Shown piece after piece: positions 18,450 to 27,932 of a stretch of DNA of 64,000 bases. A model generated the notes under the pieces. That model was not told the DNA's origin. It saw nothing but the letters and a program-made list of their open reading frames with translations, and ran no database searches. Source of the stretch: Nitrosospira sp. Nl5 (GTDB lineage: Bacteria > Pseudomonadota > Gammaproteobacteria > Burkholderiales > Nitrosomonadaceae); the NCBI RefSeq assembly GCF_900102495.1, contig NZ_FMVQ01000014.1, forward strand, positions 1 through 64,000, in the 5' to 3' direction. Every line of letters begins with the position of its first letter. The first letter of the stretch is position 1. Made by a program: the position numbers and the translations under genes.

Positions 18450-19976
18450 ATGCCAGAGCCGTTACCGATCGCACGCTCCAGCCATGAAATCGCTCTGCTC
18501 CCCGGATTCGCCAATCGGCATGGATTGATCACCGGAGCGACTGGAACGGGCAAGACCGTTACGCTGCAGGTATTGGCCGAACAATTCTCGTCGATTGGCG
18601 TGCCGGTATTCATGGCCGACATCAAGGGCGACTTGTCAGGCCTTGCTGCGCCAGGCGCGAGTTCACCGAAAATAAAAGAACGGCTTGCACAGCTCAAACT
18701 TGGCGCGCCGGAATGGGCGGCATGCCCGGTCACGTTCTGGGACATCTACGGAAAATCCGGGCATCCGGTGCGCGCAACAGTCTCGGATATGGGACCGCTG
18801 CTGCTCGGGCGATTATTCAATCTGAACGACACGCAACAGGGTGTGCTGGCGCTGGTATTCAAGATCGCGGACGATAACGGCTTGCTACTGCTCGACATGA
18901 AAGACCTGCGCGCGATGTTGCAGTTTGTCGGCGATAACGCGAAGAATTTCACTATTCAATATGGCAACATTTCAGTTGCCTCGATCGGCGCAATCCAGCG
19001 CTCGCTGCTCGAGATCGAGCAACAGGGGGGGCGAAACTTCTTTGGCGAACCGATGCTCGACATCAACGATCTGATGCAGACCGACAGCAAGCGCCGGGGC
19101 GTAGTCAATATTCTCGTCGCCGAGAAACTGATGAATTCACCCAAGCTGTATTCGACGTTCCTGCTTTGGATATTGTCTGAACTGTTCGAGCATCTGCCGG
19201 AAGTCGGCGACCTGGAGAAACCGAAGCTGGTATTCTTCTTTGACGAAGCCCACCTGCTGTTCAACGAAGCGCCCAGGCAGCTGCTTGAGAAAATCGAGCA
19301 GGTGGTGCGATTGATACGTTCCAGGGGAGTCGGCGTGTATTTCGTGACACAAAATCCACTCGACGTTCCCGAGCGTGTTTTAGGCCAGCTTGGCAACCGC
19401 GTGCAGCACGCGCTACGCGCGTTTACGCCCCGTGACCAGAAAGCGGTCAGGGCCGCCGCCCAAACCATGCGCGCCAACCCGGATTTCGATGCCGAGGAAG
19501 CAATCACGGAACTTTCCGTCGGCGAAGCGCTTGTGTCGTTGCTGGATGAGAATGGTCGTCCAGGCATTGTTGAGCGGGCGTTCATCTTGCCGCCTGCATC
19601 AAGAATAGGCCCGGTCACCGATGCGGAACGGGCGGCAATCATCAAATCGTCCATTATTTTTGGTCACTACGAACAACTCGTGGATCGCGAATCGGCATAT
19701 GAAATAATCAAAAGCCGAACCGCGGTCAAGCAGGGACTGGAGGACCAAGCAGCGCCGCAGGCGGGAGGCGTCCCAGCGGGGGCCTCCGGTGGAGGAGGCA
19801 TGATGGACATGCTGGGCGATATGCTGTTCAGCAAAACTGGCCCGCGCGGGGGGCACCACCCTGGTATTCTCGATACGGCTGCCAGAAGTGCGGCGCGTTC
19901 GATTGGCTCTCGGGTCGGCCGCGAGATCTTCCGTGGTATTTTAGGAGGCATCTTCGGTAGCGGACGCGGCCGTTGA
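18450..19976 (+). CDS. HerA/YjgR-type DUF853 P-loop ATPase
   Basis: A 508-residue ATPase with Walker [16 protein letters not shown] (about residue 29), Walker [14 protein letters not shown] (about 260), a sensor-like [13 protein letters not shown] and an arginine-rich C-terminal part. This is the DUF853 (helicase HerA-like C-terminal domain) family, including E. coli YjgR, of unknown physiological role. The C terminus is Gly-rich ([17 protein letters not shown]) and ends GRGR. It is 82 bp after the CobD-like gene on the same strand. Annotated members are often called helicases by homology only. Confidence 0.88.
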   Translation: MPEPLPIARSSHEIALLPGFANRHGLITGATGTGKTVTLQVLAEQFSSIGVPVFMADIKGDLSGLAAPGASSPKIKERLAQLKLGAPEWAACPVTFWDIYGKSGHPVRATVSDMGPLLLGRLFNLNDTQQGVLALVFKIADDNGLLLLDMKDLRAMLQFVGDNAKNFTIQYGNISVASIGAIQRSLLEIEQQGGRNFFGEPMLDINDLMQTDSKRRGVVNILVAEKLMNSPKLYSTFLLWILSELFEHLPEVGDLEKPKLVFFFDEAHLLFNEAPRQLLEKIEQVVRLIRSRGVGVYFVTQNPLDVPERVLGQLGNRVQHALRAFTPRDQKAVRAAAQTMRANPDFDAEEAITELSVGEALVSLLDENGRPGIVERAFILPPASRIGPVTDAERAAIIKSSIIFGHYEQLVDRESAYEIIKSRTAVKQGLEDQAAPQAGGVPAGASGGGGMMDMLGDMLFSKTGPRGGHHPGILDTAARSAARSIGSRVGREIFRGILGGIFGSGRGR

Positions 19977-20087
19977 CAATTCATACACAGCAATTTGTTC
20001 GCAAATGCAGCAAAATAAGTGCAGCTGCCTATCAGCGCCGATAGACGGCAGCGCAAGCGGATTCCAATCAGGCAGGGGGAGACAGCG

Positions 20088-20363
20088 ATGCGTTTGAGTG
20101 CGGTACTTTTTTTGATTTTTTTCGTTGCCGGCTGTACAACAATCGGGCAGGATCAGCGCCCTTCAGGACCGCTACCGACAAGCACACGGCCTGCCTATAA
20201 TCTTACCGGCTACTCGCCCGCTTTCAAGGACGGCTATATTGACGGCTGCGAAACTGCCAAGAAAACTTCCTATGGACTAAAGAATGAACGCCGTTTTGCT
20301 GCCGACAATCAATATCGGATGGGCTGGAACGACGGATTTAGCCTGTGCCGGGGCAAACCGTAG
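20088..20363 (+). CDS. Small hypothetical lipoprotein
   Basis: A 91-residue protein with a lipoprotein signal peptide MRLSAVLFLIFFVAGC. The lipobox VAGC predicts cleavage and lipidation at Cys16. The mature part is Pro/Thr-rich, then carries two similar turns, FKDGYIDGCETAK and YRMGWNDGFSLC, each with a Y-x-GW/Y-x-DG pattern, suggesting a small repeat fold with two cysteines. I chose the ATG at 20088 because AGGGGGAG lies 6 bp upstream and the signal peptide starts there, although the frame is open earlier. Function unknown. Confidence 0.75.
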   Translation: MRLSAVLFLIFFVAGCTTIGQDQRPSGPLPTSTRPAYNLTGYSPAFKDGYIDGCETAKKTSYGLKNERRFAADNQYRMGWNDGFSLCRGKP

Positions 20364-20497
20364 CAGCAATAGCTTGCAATCATGCTGGATATCGGCTGCA
20401 GGCGACCGGCCGTTTTTGTTCTTACCACTCGGCATAATGCTTCTGACCTGCCGCCATGGAAGGAAGACCCGGGGCAACGTGTTCCACGCGTCTGAGA

Positions 20498-20503
20498 TAT
20501 AAT
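20498..20503 (+). promoter_or_regulatory. TATAAT -10 element upstream of the DD-carboxypeptidase
   Basis: A perfect TATAAT lies 21 bp before the ATG at 20525, which implies a very short 5' leader. No good -35 hexamer is visible at 16-18 bp spacing. Confidence 0.4.
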
Positions 20504-20524
20504 AGCGTTTTTTTGCACCTTCCC

Positions 20525-21664
20525 ATGAAGCGTTTACTCCCGCTATTGCTTTATTTCCTGGCGTTCCCCGCCGTCGCCCAGCAACCCAAGTATGTGGCGC
20601 CGCAACCCGCATTGTCCATAGCCGCAAAGTCTTACATTCTCGCCGATGTTCAAAGTGGGCAGACACTGGCCAGCGAAAATATTCACGAGCGTGTTGAACC
20701 CGCGTCGCTTACCAAATTGATGACAGCGCATATTGTCTTCTCGGCCCTCCGGCAGAAAAGCATTACCTTGACGCAAGTCGTGCCCGTGTCGGAGCGCGCG
20801 TGGCGCACGCAAGGATCGCGCATGTTCATAGAGCCCAACAAACTGGTGACGGTTGACGAGTTAATGCGCGGCATGATCGTGCAGTCCGGCAATGATGCAT
20901 GCATCGCATTGGCGGAAGTTGTTGCCGGCTCGGAGGCTGTTTTCGTGGCAATGATGAACAAGGAGGCGGGACGCCTGGGCATGAAGAACACTCGTTTCGT
21001 CAATTCCACTGGCTTGCCGCATCCTGATCATTACACCACCGCATATGACCTCTCTTTGCTGGCGGCGGCCATGATCCGTGATTTTCCGGAATACTACCCG
21101 CTTTATTCGTTGCGGGAGTATACCTACAATAAGATCACGCAACCTAATCGGAATCGCTTGCTGTGGCTCGACCCCAATGTGGACGGCCTCAAGACAGGTC
21201 ATACCGAAGCAGCTGGCTATTGCCTGATTACTTCGGCCAAACGCGGCGAGCGGAGGTTGATTTCCGTGGTGATGGGAACATCCTCCGAAAACGCGCGCGC
21301 CATCGAAAGCCAGCGCCTATTGAATCATGGTTTCCAATTCTACGATACCGTACATCTGTATCGAAAGGAGCATGAGGTGGTCGCTATCCAGCTATGGAAA
21401 GGTGCACAGAACAAACTCAAGACAGGGTTCGGTCATGATATTTATTTTTCTCTCCCCAAGGGCCAGTCCGATAAACTGAAAGCCAGGGTGGAGTATAAGC
21501 AGCCTTTGATTGCTCCTGTCAATGCGGGACAAAAAGTGGGCAGGGTGAAGTTTACCCTCGACGGCAAGCCGATGGCGGAATATCCGCTGGTAGCGCTGGA
21601 AACGGTGGGTGTAGCAAATATCTTTGGCCGTGCCTGGGATAGTATGCAATTGTTATTTAATTAG
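20525..21664 (+). CDS. dacC: D-alanyl-D-alanine carboxypeptidase (PBP5/6 family)
   Basis: A 379-residue periplasmic serine peptidase that trims the terminal D-Ala of peptidoglycan stem peptides. It has a signal peptide (MKRLLPLLLYFLAFPAVAQ), the active-site S61-L-T-K64, the SGN triad in VQSGNDACIAL and the KTG box in VDGLKTGHTEAAGYC, followed by the C-terminal beta-rich domain and an amphipathic tail (FGRAWDSMQLLF) for membrane association. The ATG at 20525 gives a proper signal peptide. It heads a conserved cell-envelope/lipoate block, dac-dat-ybeD-lipB-lipA. The dacA/dacC assignment is approximate. Confidence 0.93.
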   Translation: MKRLLPLLLYFLAFPAVAQQPKYVAPQPALSIAAKSYILADVQSGQTLASENIHERVEPASLTKLMTAHIVFSALRQKSITLTQVVPVSERAWRTQGSRMFIEPNKLVTVDELMRGMIVQSGNDACIALAEVVAGSEAVFVAMMNKEAGRLGMKNTRFVNSTGLPHPDHYTTAYDLSLLAAAMIRDFPEYYPLYSLREYTYNKITQPNRNRLLWLDPNVDGLKTGHTEAAGYCLITSAKRGERRLISVVMGTSSENARAIESQRLLNHGFQFYDTVHLYRKEHEVVAIQLWKGAQNKLKTGFGHDIYFSLPKGQSDKLKARVEYKQPLIAPVNAGQKVGRVKFTLDGKPMAEYPLVALETVGVANIFGRAWDSMQLLFN

Positions 21665-21714
21665 AGCGAGTTAGTACGTAAATCCGGCGTGGATCTTTTT
21701 TTTCAATTTAGCCT

Positions 21715-22575
21715 ATGATTTATCTCAACGGTGATTTCATGCCTATCGAGGAAGCCCGTATTCCAGTACTGGACAGGGGCTTCATTTTTGGCGACGGTGT
21801 ATACGAAGTCATCCCTGTATACTCCCGCAAGCCTTTTCGCCTGGCGGAACACCTGCTCCGCCTGCAGAATAGCCTCGACGGTATCCGGCTGTTGAATCCA
21901 CATTCGGACAAGGAATGGAGCAGCTTGGTGGAGCAAATCGTTGCCGGTAACGAAAGTGACGATCAGTATCTTTACCTGCACGTCACCCGCGGTGTGGCTA
22001 GGCGCGACCATGCTTTTCCCAAGGATGTGGTTCCCACGGTATTCATTATGAGCAACCCCCTGCTGGCGCCGCCGAGAGAGCTGCTTGCCACAGGCGTTGC
22101 CGCTATTACAACCAGTGACAACCGATGGTTACGCTGCGATATCAAGGCAATTTCGTTGTTACCCAATGTATTGTTACGACAAATGGCAATTGATGCGGGC
22201 GCGGTGGAAGCAGTATTGCTGCGCGAAGGCTTCATGACCGAGGGTGCAGCGAGCAATATCTTTGTGGTAAAAAACGAGATTTTGCTGGCTCCGCCCAAAA
22301 ATAATTTGATGTTGCCCGGCATCACCTACGATATTGTGCTGGAACTGGCGGCCACAAATAGAATCCCGCATGAAGTGAGATCGGTTTCCGAGTATGAAGT
22401 GCGTACTGCGCAGGAACTCTTGCTGACATCCTCAACGAAAGAGATCATGCCAATCACCCGTCTTGACAGCAAACCGGTTGGCGACGGCAAACCGGGATCG
22501 ATGTTCGCCCTGCTGTACCAGCTCTACCAGGATTACAAGATGACTGTCATGCGAGGCAGCGCCGCGAAATTTTAA
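21715..22575 (+). CDS. dat: D-amino acid aminotransferase (class IV PLP)
   Basis: A 286-residue fold-type IV transaminase. The N terminus has PVLDRGFIFGDGVYEVIPVY, the conserved Arg/Tyr region. The PLP-binding Lys lies in RCDIKAISLLPNV, followed by the phosphate-binding region LREGFMTEGAASNIF and LLTSSTKEIMPI. Such enzymes interconvert D-alanine and D-glutamate with their keto acids and can feed peptidoglycan synthesis, which fits its place 50 bp after the DD-carboxypeptidase. A branched-chain or 4-amino-4-deoxychorismate lyase activity is less likely given the length and motifs. Confidence 0.9.
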   Translation: MIYLNGDFMPIEEARIPVLDRGFIFGDGVYEVIPVYSRKPFRLAEHLLRLQNSLDGIRLLNPHSDKEWSSLVEQIVAGNESDDQYLYLHVTRGVARRDHAFPKDVVPTVFIMSNPLLAPPRELLATGVAAITTSDNRWLRCDIKAISLLPNVLLRQMAIDAGAVEAVLLREGFMTEGAASNIFVVKNEILLAPPKNNLMLPGITYDIVLELAATNRIPHEVRSVSEYEVRTAQELLLTSSTKEIMPITRLDSKPVGDGKPGSMFALLYQLYQDYKMTVMRGSAAKF

Positions 22576-22594
22576 GACTGGGAGTCCCGAGCCC

Positions 22595-22963
22595 ATGAAT
22601 AATTCTACCCAACCCTCCTTGATCGAGTATCCATGCGATTTTCCCATTAAAATCATGGGGCGCGTGGATGGTTTACCGGTCAGACCGATTACTGGCCGGA
22701 AACGGGACACGTTTTCGCCCCCTGCCTGGGGTACTTCCATTACTGCGTCAACAGAGCACTATCGGCAGGTATTTATCCAGGGGGTGCTTATGATCGTGAA
22801 ACGCCATGCCCCGGATTTTGAGGAGGCCAGCCTGGAAGTCAGGATCAGCAAGAAAAATACTTATCTGAGTCTCACCTGCACTATTCGCGCGATTTCCCGT
22901 GAGCAACTGGATGCGCTATATCAGGAGCTGGGCGAGCATCCAATGGTCGTGATGGTGCTATGA
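22595..22963 (+). CDS. ybeD: DUF493/YbeD-family protein with an internal insertion
   Basis: A 122-residue protein against about 87-95 in the usual family. The N-terminal YPCDFPIKIMG and the C-terminal half (VKRHAPDFEEASLEV, YLSLTCTIRAISREQLDALY) match DUF493, a small ferredoxin-like fold protein found next to lipB. Between them, residues about 24-52 (RVDGLPVRP to ASTEHY) form an extra stretch not seen in typical members. The frame is intact. It starts 19 bp after dat and ends 37 bp before lipB. The role is unknown; E. coli YbeD has been proposed to be regulatory. Confidence 0.85.
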   Translation: MNNSTQPSLIEYPCDFPIKIMGRVDGLPVRPITGRKRDTFSPPAWGTSITASTEHYRQVFIQGVLMIVKRHAPDFEEASLEVRISKKNTYLSLTCTIRAISREQLDALYQELGEHPMVVMVL

Positions 22964-23000
22964 CTGTTCTGAATTTCGAATAATTCCAGGTACCCTTAAC

Positions 23001-23711
23001 ATGGACATCTCGTTCCTGGAATCAAGCCTTGGGCGCGCTGCTGAAAGTTCGAATATCAAGATCAGATATACTGGCTTGGCAGACTATCTTTCCACTTGGC
23101 GGATGATGAAAGATTTCACGGCATCACGCACGGAGAATACGCCTGATGAAATCTGGCTGTTGCAGCATCGGCCTGTTTATACCCAAGGCGTTGCAGGCAA
23201 ACCGGAACACTTGCTTCACAACGACGGCATTATCGTCATCCGGACAGATCGCGGCGGACAAATTACGTATCATGGTCCCGGCCAGATTATTGCCTACCTG
23301 CTGCTGGACATGCGGCGCCGCAAACTGGGGGTGCGCGAGCTGGTCAGAAAAATGGAAGGTGCCGTGATAGACTTACTGCGGGAGTACCGCATTCATGCCG
23401 AAGGGCGGGTGGATGCGCCGGGCGTCTATGTGGAGGGCGCTAAAATTGCAGCATTGGGCCTGAAAATAAAAAACGGCTATTGCTACCATGGCCTTGCTCT
23501 CAACGCGGACATGGACCTCAGTCCATTTGACGCAATTAATCCCTGCGGCTATTCGGGTTTGCGGATAACGCAAACCAGAGATCTCGGGATATCCGACAGG
23601 CTGGAAACGCTGAGCAGTAAACTTGTCGATAAATTGCAGGCAAGACTTTTGGGAACCGAAAACCGAGCTGTGACCTTATCAAGGACTGAATCTTTTTGTC
23701 ATGACAACTGA
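23001..23711 (+). CDS. lipB: Octanoyl-[acyl carrier protein]:protein octanoyltransferase
   Basis: A 236-residue cytoplasmic enzyme that moves octanoyl from ACP to lipoyl domains, the first step of lipoate synthesis. It has [27 protein letters not shown] with the catalytic Lys148 and INPCGYSGL with the acyl-accepting Cys182. The 34-residue Lys-Cys spacing equals that of E. coli LipB (135/169). Its 3' end overlaps lipA by 11 bp, so the two are translationally coupled. Confidence 0.96.
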   Translation: MDISFLESSLGRAAESSNIKIRYTGLADYLSTWRMMKDFTASRTENTPDEIWLLQHRPVYTQGVAGKPEHLLHNDGIIVIRTDRGGQITYHGPGQIIAYLLLDMRRRKLGVRELVRKMEGAVIDLLREYRIHAEGRVDAPGVYVEGAKIAALGLKIKNGYCYHGLALNADMDLSPFDAINPCGYSGLRITQTRDLGISDRLETLSSKLVDKLQARLLGTENRAVTLSRTESFCHDN

Positions 23712-24645
23712 AACTCGCCAGAAAGGCGCGGCTAAAACCGCGCGTAATCCAATTAAAATTGTGCCGCAACCCCCCAGCGAGGTGCTGCGTAAACCGTCGT
23801 GGATCCGTGTACGCTCTTCCAACAGCCAGGAATTCTACGAAGTCAAACGAATTTTGCGGGAACAGAAACTGCATACGGTTTGTGAAGAAGCTTCCTGCCC
23901 TAATATCGGCGAGTGTTTCGGCAAGGGTACCGCTACCTTCATGATCCTGGGCGACCTTTGTACTCGCCGATGTCCTTTCTGCGACGTCGCACATGGCAAA
24001 CCGTTGCCACCGGATGCGAAGGAGCCGCTGCATCTGGCGGAATCCATTGCCGCCATGAAGCTGAAATATGTGGTCATCACCAGCGTTGACCGCGATGATC
24101 TGCGTGACGGCGGCGCCCAGCATTTCGTGGATTGCATACGTCAGGTGCGGGCTCATTCCCCACGGACAAAAATAGAAATTCTTGTGCCGGATTTTCGTGG
24201 AAGATTGGAAGTCGCGCTGGAAAAATTGTTCGCCTGTCCGCCCGATGTGTTGAACCATAATCTTGAAACTGTGCCACGTCTCTACAAGCAGTGCCGTCCT
24301 GGCGCGGATTATGCACATTCACTCAAATTGCTGAAAGAATTCAAGGCGCGTTTCCCGGAGATTCCCACAAAATCTGGATTAATGCTGGGCCTGGGAGAAA
24401 CCGACGATGAAATTCTTGAAGTGCTGCGCGATCTGCGCAAACATAATGTCGAAATGCTTACAATCGGCCAATATCTGCAACCCAGTGGCGGACATTTACC
24501 CGTGTTGCGTTATGTGCCACCGGACGGTTTCAAGGAATTCGAACGTGCCGCGATCGAAATGGGTTTCAGCAACGCTGCCTGCGGTCCGATGGTGCGCTCC
24601 AGTTATCATGCCGATCAGCAGGCTCATGAAGCAGGCATAGCATGA
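23701..24645 (+). CDS. lipA: Lipoyl synthase (radical SAM)
   Basis: A 314-residue radical SAM enzyme that inserts two sulfurs into protein-bound octanoyl. The auxiliary cluster motif C-x4-C-x5-C ([12 protein letters not shown], about residue 61) and the radical SAM motif C-x3-C-x2-C (CTRRCPFC, about 87) are both present. So are [25 protein letters not shown] and a C-terminal [11 protein letters not shown] with the conserved RSSYHA. The ATG lies inside the end of lipB. Length and motifs are standard. Confidence 0.97.
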   Translation: MTTETRQKGAAKTARNPIKIVPQPPSEVLRKPSWIRVRSSNSQEFYEVKRILREQKLHTVCEEASCPNIGECFGKGTATFMILGDLCTRRCPFCDVAHGKPLPPDAKEPLHLAESIAAMKLKYVVITSVDRDDLRDGGAQHFVDCIRQVRAHSPRTKIEILVPDFRGRLEVALEKLFACPPDVLNHNLETVPRLYKQCRPGADYAHSLKLLKEFKARFPEIPTKSGLMLGLGETDDEILEVLRDLRKHNVEMLTIGQYLQPSGGHLPVLRYVPPDGFKEFERAAIEMGFSNAACGPMVRSSYHADQQAHEAGIA

Positions 24646-24709
24646 CCGCTAATTCATAATGAAGGATTTCCGGATAATGAAGTAGACACCCCAATAGGAG
24701 TTTTCTCCG

Positions 24710-25384
24710 ATGCGTACCATTGCTGCTTTTTTTGTTCTCCTTTCCATGCCGGCCTTTGCTACGGGAATCAGTGTCCTTTCCGATGAAGATGCGACCGCGG
24801 GCCTGAAGCAAGCGCTCGGGCAAAGTATCAATGCAGCAGTAGATAAATTGGCGGTGAAAAACGGATTTCTTGAGAACCCCAAAGTCAGAATTCCGCTGCC
24901 CGGAGCGCTACAGAAAGTGGAGAAGCCCATGCGCTCTTTGGGCATGAGCAAGTACGCGGAAGGGTTGATCGTGGTCATGAATCGCGCAGCGGAGACAGCA
25001 TCAGCGGAAGCCGCGCCGCTGATGATGGATGCATTGAAGAAGATGTCGATAGAGGACGCTAAAAAGATACTTGCGGGTGATGATGATGCGGCCACCGAGT
25101 ATTTCCGCAACAACACTTCGGAGGAGATGACTCAAAAATTCCTGCCAATCGTAAAGAATGCGACAGATCAGGTGGGTCTGCTCAAGAAATATAACGAGTT
25201 TGCCGGCAAGGGTGCGAAATTTGGTCTCGTGCCGGAAAAACACGCCAACATCGAAAGCTACGTTACACAAAAAACGCTGGATGGTCTTTACACCATGATG
25301 GCGGAAGAAGAAAGCCTCATTCGTAATAACCCGATGGATCAGGGCAGCAAGCTGCTGCAAGAAGTGTTTGGTTCATTGAAATGA
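24710..25384 (+). CDS. DUF4197 family periplasmic protein
   Basis: A 224-residue secreted protein with a signal peptide (MRTIAAFFVLLSMPAFA). The mature part matches DUF4197: a mainly helical protein with SDEDATAGLKQALGQ, ENPKVRIPLPGALQKVE, AAPLMMDALKKMSIEDAKKIL, a TEYFRNNTSEEM turn and the end NPMDQGSKLLQEVFGSLK. Function unknown. It has no lipobox. It starts 64 bp after lipA, follows the same strand and converges with the Mla-type operon. Confidence 0.87.
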   Translation: MRTIAAFFVLLSMPAFATGISVLSDEDATAGLKQALGQSINAAVDKLAVKNGFLENPKVRIPLPGALQKVEKPMRSLGMSKYAEGLIVVMNRAAETASAEAAPLMMDALKKMSIEDAKKILAGDDDAATEYFRNNTSEEMTQKFLPIVKNATDQVGLLKKYNEFAGKGAKFGLVPEKHANIESYVTQKTLDGLYTMMAEEESLIRNNPMDQGSKLLQEVFGSLK

Positions 25385-25434
25385 CGAATGGGAAATCACA
25401 GTGCTTACCGCCAATCGCTGTTCTTTTATATCAA

Positions 25435-26082
25435 TCAGGAATTCCGCCGTTCTTTCGTTTCTTCCGGTAGCTTCTCGGCAAGCCAGTCAATCAGGTTGCC
25501 GATCAGTTTGTCGCTCGCTTCGGTCAAGGCGTGTACCGCGCCCGCGGCGTTGGCTGCAGGCGCCGCTTGCTCCATGCTGAAGCTGCGCTGAGCGAGCAAC
25601 AGACGCGTGCTTCTCTCGATGAGGCTAGCGCGCAACCTGACCACAGCACGACTTTGGTCGACTGTATCAAATACCTGAGTGAATTCTTCCAGCTCGAGGC
25701 GTACTGCATAATCTGTCTGTGTGCCGTCGCTGGCGCTTACCACGCCGTCATTGCTGGCGGCGGCAACACGCGCTTTAATCCGCTGCGTGAGCAAGGCTGC
25801 GGGTGCTGCAGCCCATCGGTTGCTGGCATAGATATACGATCGTGCGAGATCGTGATAGGCCAGACGGTATTGAATTGCCGTACTGTCCAGCCATGCAGGC
25901 GAAGTCACTGCAACCGAAAGGCTTGCCGATAACCGCGGCTGGGGGGGCGTATCCGGCGCGTTCGGTGAAGCGGATAGTCCCTGCAGACCGAAGTCATATA
26001 TTGCCACTGGTGCCTGGGTCCTGGTTGCCGCGCATCCGGCAAGCAGCATCATTGCAAGAATCGGAAATAGAAATTTTCTCAT
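25435..26082 (-). CDS. ABC-type transport auxiliary lipoprotein (PqiC/Mla partner)
   Basis: A 215-residue outer-membrane lipoprotein with the signal MRKFLFPILAMMLLAGC, lipidated at Cys17. The mature part has the ABC-transport auxiliary component fold seen in PqiC and mycobacterial-type MCE partners: a YRLAYHDLARSYIYASNRWAA strand-helix region and a VRLRASLIERSTRLLLAQRSF stretch. It overlaps the MCE gene by 4 bp (ATGA) and is last in the operon permease-ATPase-MCE-lipoprotein. It probably anchors the MCE protein to the outer membrane for lipid traffic. Confidence 0.85.
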   Translation of the reverse strand: MRKFLFPILAMMLLAGCAATRTQAPVAIYDFGLQGLSASPNAPDTPPQPRLSASLSVAVTSPAWLDSTAIQYRLAYHDLARSYIYASNRWAAAPAALLTQRIKARVAAASNDGVVSASDGTQTDYAVRLELEEFTQVFDTVDQSRAVVRLRASLIERSTRLLLAQRSFSMEQAAPAANAAGAVHALTEASDKLIGNLIDWLAEKLPEETKERRNS

Positions 26083-26999
26083 TGGGGAATTCCCTGCGGT
26101 GCGTTGGGCGGTACAAAACCATTTTCTCCCGGTCCCGGGAGCGGCGGCGATCTGCCAAACAGCAAACTTCGGGGCTGCTCTTCAAGTTGCAAAAGAAAGC
26201 GATCCACACTGCGAGTGTTGCGCGTGATGCCTTCAGTTGCCTCACGGAGTTTATGCATGGTATCGGCAAGCTCTCCGGCGGTTTGGGAGAGGCTGTCAAT
26301 AGGCCCTCCCTGCTGGTTAATTTTTGCCGTAACCTGGTTAAGATCGATGACCAGTTGATCGGCGTGTTTCAGCACCGAACTTGCGTCGGCCGCCAGCACG
26401 GGTAAGGATTTGAGTCCAGGCTCCAACTGGCTGACCGCACCGCGCAAACGGCCCGTCACGGTCTCCGTATTTTCCAGTATGTGCGAAAACCTTGTCTGGT
26501 TTTGTTCATTAAGGAGTGAGTTCAATCGCTCTATCAAAACGTTTGCATTACTGAGCAGGCGCTGTCCGGAGTTGGTTATGCTATCCAGGGCCGAGGGGCG
26601 AAAGGGGATCTGTGCAGGGTTGCTCGGGTCGGTCTGTAATCTTTCAGCTTTGCCATCTTCGTCATTCAGCTGTACAAACGCAAGGCCCGTCAAGCCCTGG
26701 TAGCCAAGCTGAGCGTATGCATTTTTTGTCAACCGCAGGTCCCGATCGACAGCAATGCGGATGAGAATGGAATGCGGATCTTCCGGATCCAGACGGATAT
26801 TCTCTACTTTTCCCACGCTCACCCCACGATAGCGTACCACGGCCTGGGGATTCAACCCCGTAATAGGGAATTCCGATACCAGCAGATATTTGTCGCGTGT
26901 CGCGGTTCCTCCGGTGAACCACATCGCAACGGCCGCTACGGCCGCACTCAGAAAAATTACGAACAAACCCGCTGCAAGGGCGTGGGCACGGTTTTCCAT
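26079..26999 (-). CDS. MlaD/MCE-domain substrate-binding protein
   Basis: A 306-residue protein with one N-terminal membrane helix (about 8-28, AAGLFVIFLSAAVAAVAMWF). A single MCE domain follows (about 38-115: GLNPQAVVRYRGVSVGKVENIRLDP, QLGYQGLTGLAFVQL), then a long helical region (about 130-290) predicted to form a periplasmic tunnel. It is longer than E. coli MlaD (183) and more like the beta-proteobacterial version. It binds and channels phospholipid between membranes. It lies 9 bp after the ATPase gene. Confidence 0.9.
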   Translation of the reverse strand: MENRAHALAAGLFVIFLSAAVAAVAMWFTGGTATRDKYLLVSEFPITGLNPQAVVRYRGVSVGKVENIRLDPEDPHSILIRIAVDRDLRLTKNAYAQLGYQGLTGLAFVQLNDEDGKAERLQTDPSNPAQIPFRPSALDSITNSGQRLLSNANVLIERLNSLLNEQNQTRFSHILENTETVTGRLRGAVSQLEPGLKSLPVLAADASSVLKHADQLVIDLNQVTAKINQQGGPIDSLSQTAGELADTMHKLREATEGITRNTRSVDRFLLQLEEQPRSLLFGRSPPLPGPGENGFVPPNAPQGIPQ

Positions 27000-27008
27000 A
27001 ATAGCTCC

Positions 27009-27806
27009 TTATAAAACATCGCCAGCCATGACATACCCCGTCTGTCCCAGTGCTTTCTGGCCACGTTCACCGCGGAAAAATTTTGTGATAAACGGATGAT
27101 CCACTCCTACCACTTCCCGCAGGCTGCCAAGCGCCACGATACGCTGATCCGCCAGGACAGCAACGCGGTCGGAAAGCGCTACCAGCGTATCCAGATCATG
27201 CGTCGCCATGACGATGGTGAGCGTCAATTCGGTGCGCATCGTCTGGATCAGCTCAACGAATCCCTCGCTGAGTTCCGGATCGAGTCCGGCGGTGGGCTCG
27301 TCGAGAAACAGCAGTTCGGGATCCAGCGCCATGGCGCGCGCCAAGGCAATGCGTTTGATCATGCCTCCGGAAAGCTCGGCCGGCATCTTGCTTGCATGCC
27401 GTGCTTCGATATCCACCATTTTAAGTTTAAGCATGACCAGATCGCGTATCATGCCTTCGTCCAGCGTGCGCAACTCGCGCATAGGCAGCGCGATATTGTC
27501 GTATACCGATAGCGCGCTGAATAGTGCGCCTTTTTGAAACAACACTCCACAGCGGTTGCGCATGGATTGCAATTTTTTGCGGTCGTGGCCATGCAAGGGT
27601 TCGCCGAAAACCCTAACCGTGCCTTGTGCCGGTACCTCCAGGCCCAGCATCTGCCGCATCAGCGCGGTCTTGCCGCTACCGGAACCACCGACCAGCGCGA
27701 TTACTTCCCCACGGCGTACGCAAAGATTAATGTCTTCGTGCACGACATGCCGGCCGAAGCGGGTATGCAGTCCTTCAAGCCTGATAACGCACTCTCCGTT
27801 GGTCAT
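27009..27806 (-). CDS. ABC transporter ATP-binding protein (MlaF-like)
   Basis: A 265-residue ATPase with Walker A GGSGSGKTALMRQ (about 38), the Q-loop FQKGALF, the signature LSGGMIKRIALARA (about 144) and Walker B LLFLDEPTAGLDP. The LSGGM signature and overall order match MlaF, the motor of phospholipid transport across the envelope. It is followed by the MCE gene and preceded by the permease gene with a 126-bp gap. Confidence 0.92.
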   Translation of the reverse strand: MTNGECVIRLEGLHTRFGRHVVHEDINLCVRRGEVIALVGGSGSGKTALMRQMLGLEVPAQGTVRVFGEPLHGHDRKKLQSMRNRCGVLFQKGALFSALSVYDNIALPMRELRTLDEGMIRDLVMLKLKMVDIEARHASKMPAELSGGMIKRIALARAMALDPELLFLDEPTAGLDPELSEGFVELIQTMRTELTLTIVMATHDLDTLVALSDRVAVLADQRIVALGSLREVVGVDHPFITKFFRGERGQKALGQTGYVMAGDVL

Positions 27807-27932
27807 GGGATTATCTTACTCCGGCAGTTGTAGCAAACTCACCATAAGGGTGAAGATCAAGTAACGCAAGAAGTCTTTCTGGATCATAGCGTAAACCGAA
27901 GAATGAGCGGTCGACTGCCGGATTCAGAGTAA

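Noticed and set aside
23536-24318. 260-codon frame on the minus strand
   Set aside because: Overlaps lipB and lipA, which carry all catalytic motifs; shadow frame.
25803-26405. 200-codon frame on the plus strand
   Set aside because: Antisense to the lipoprotein and MCE genes; shadow frame.
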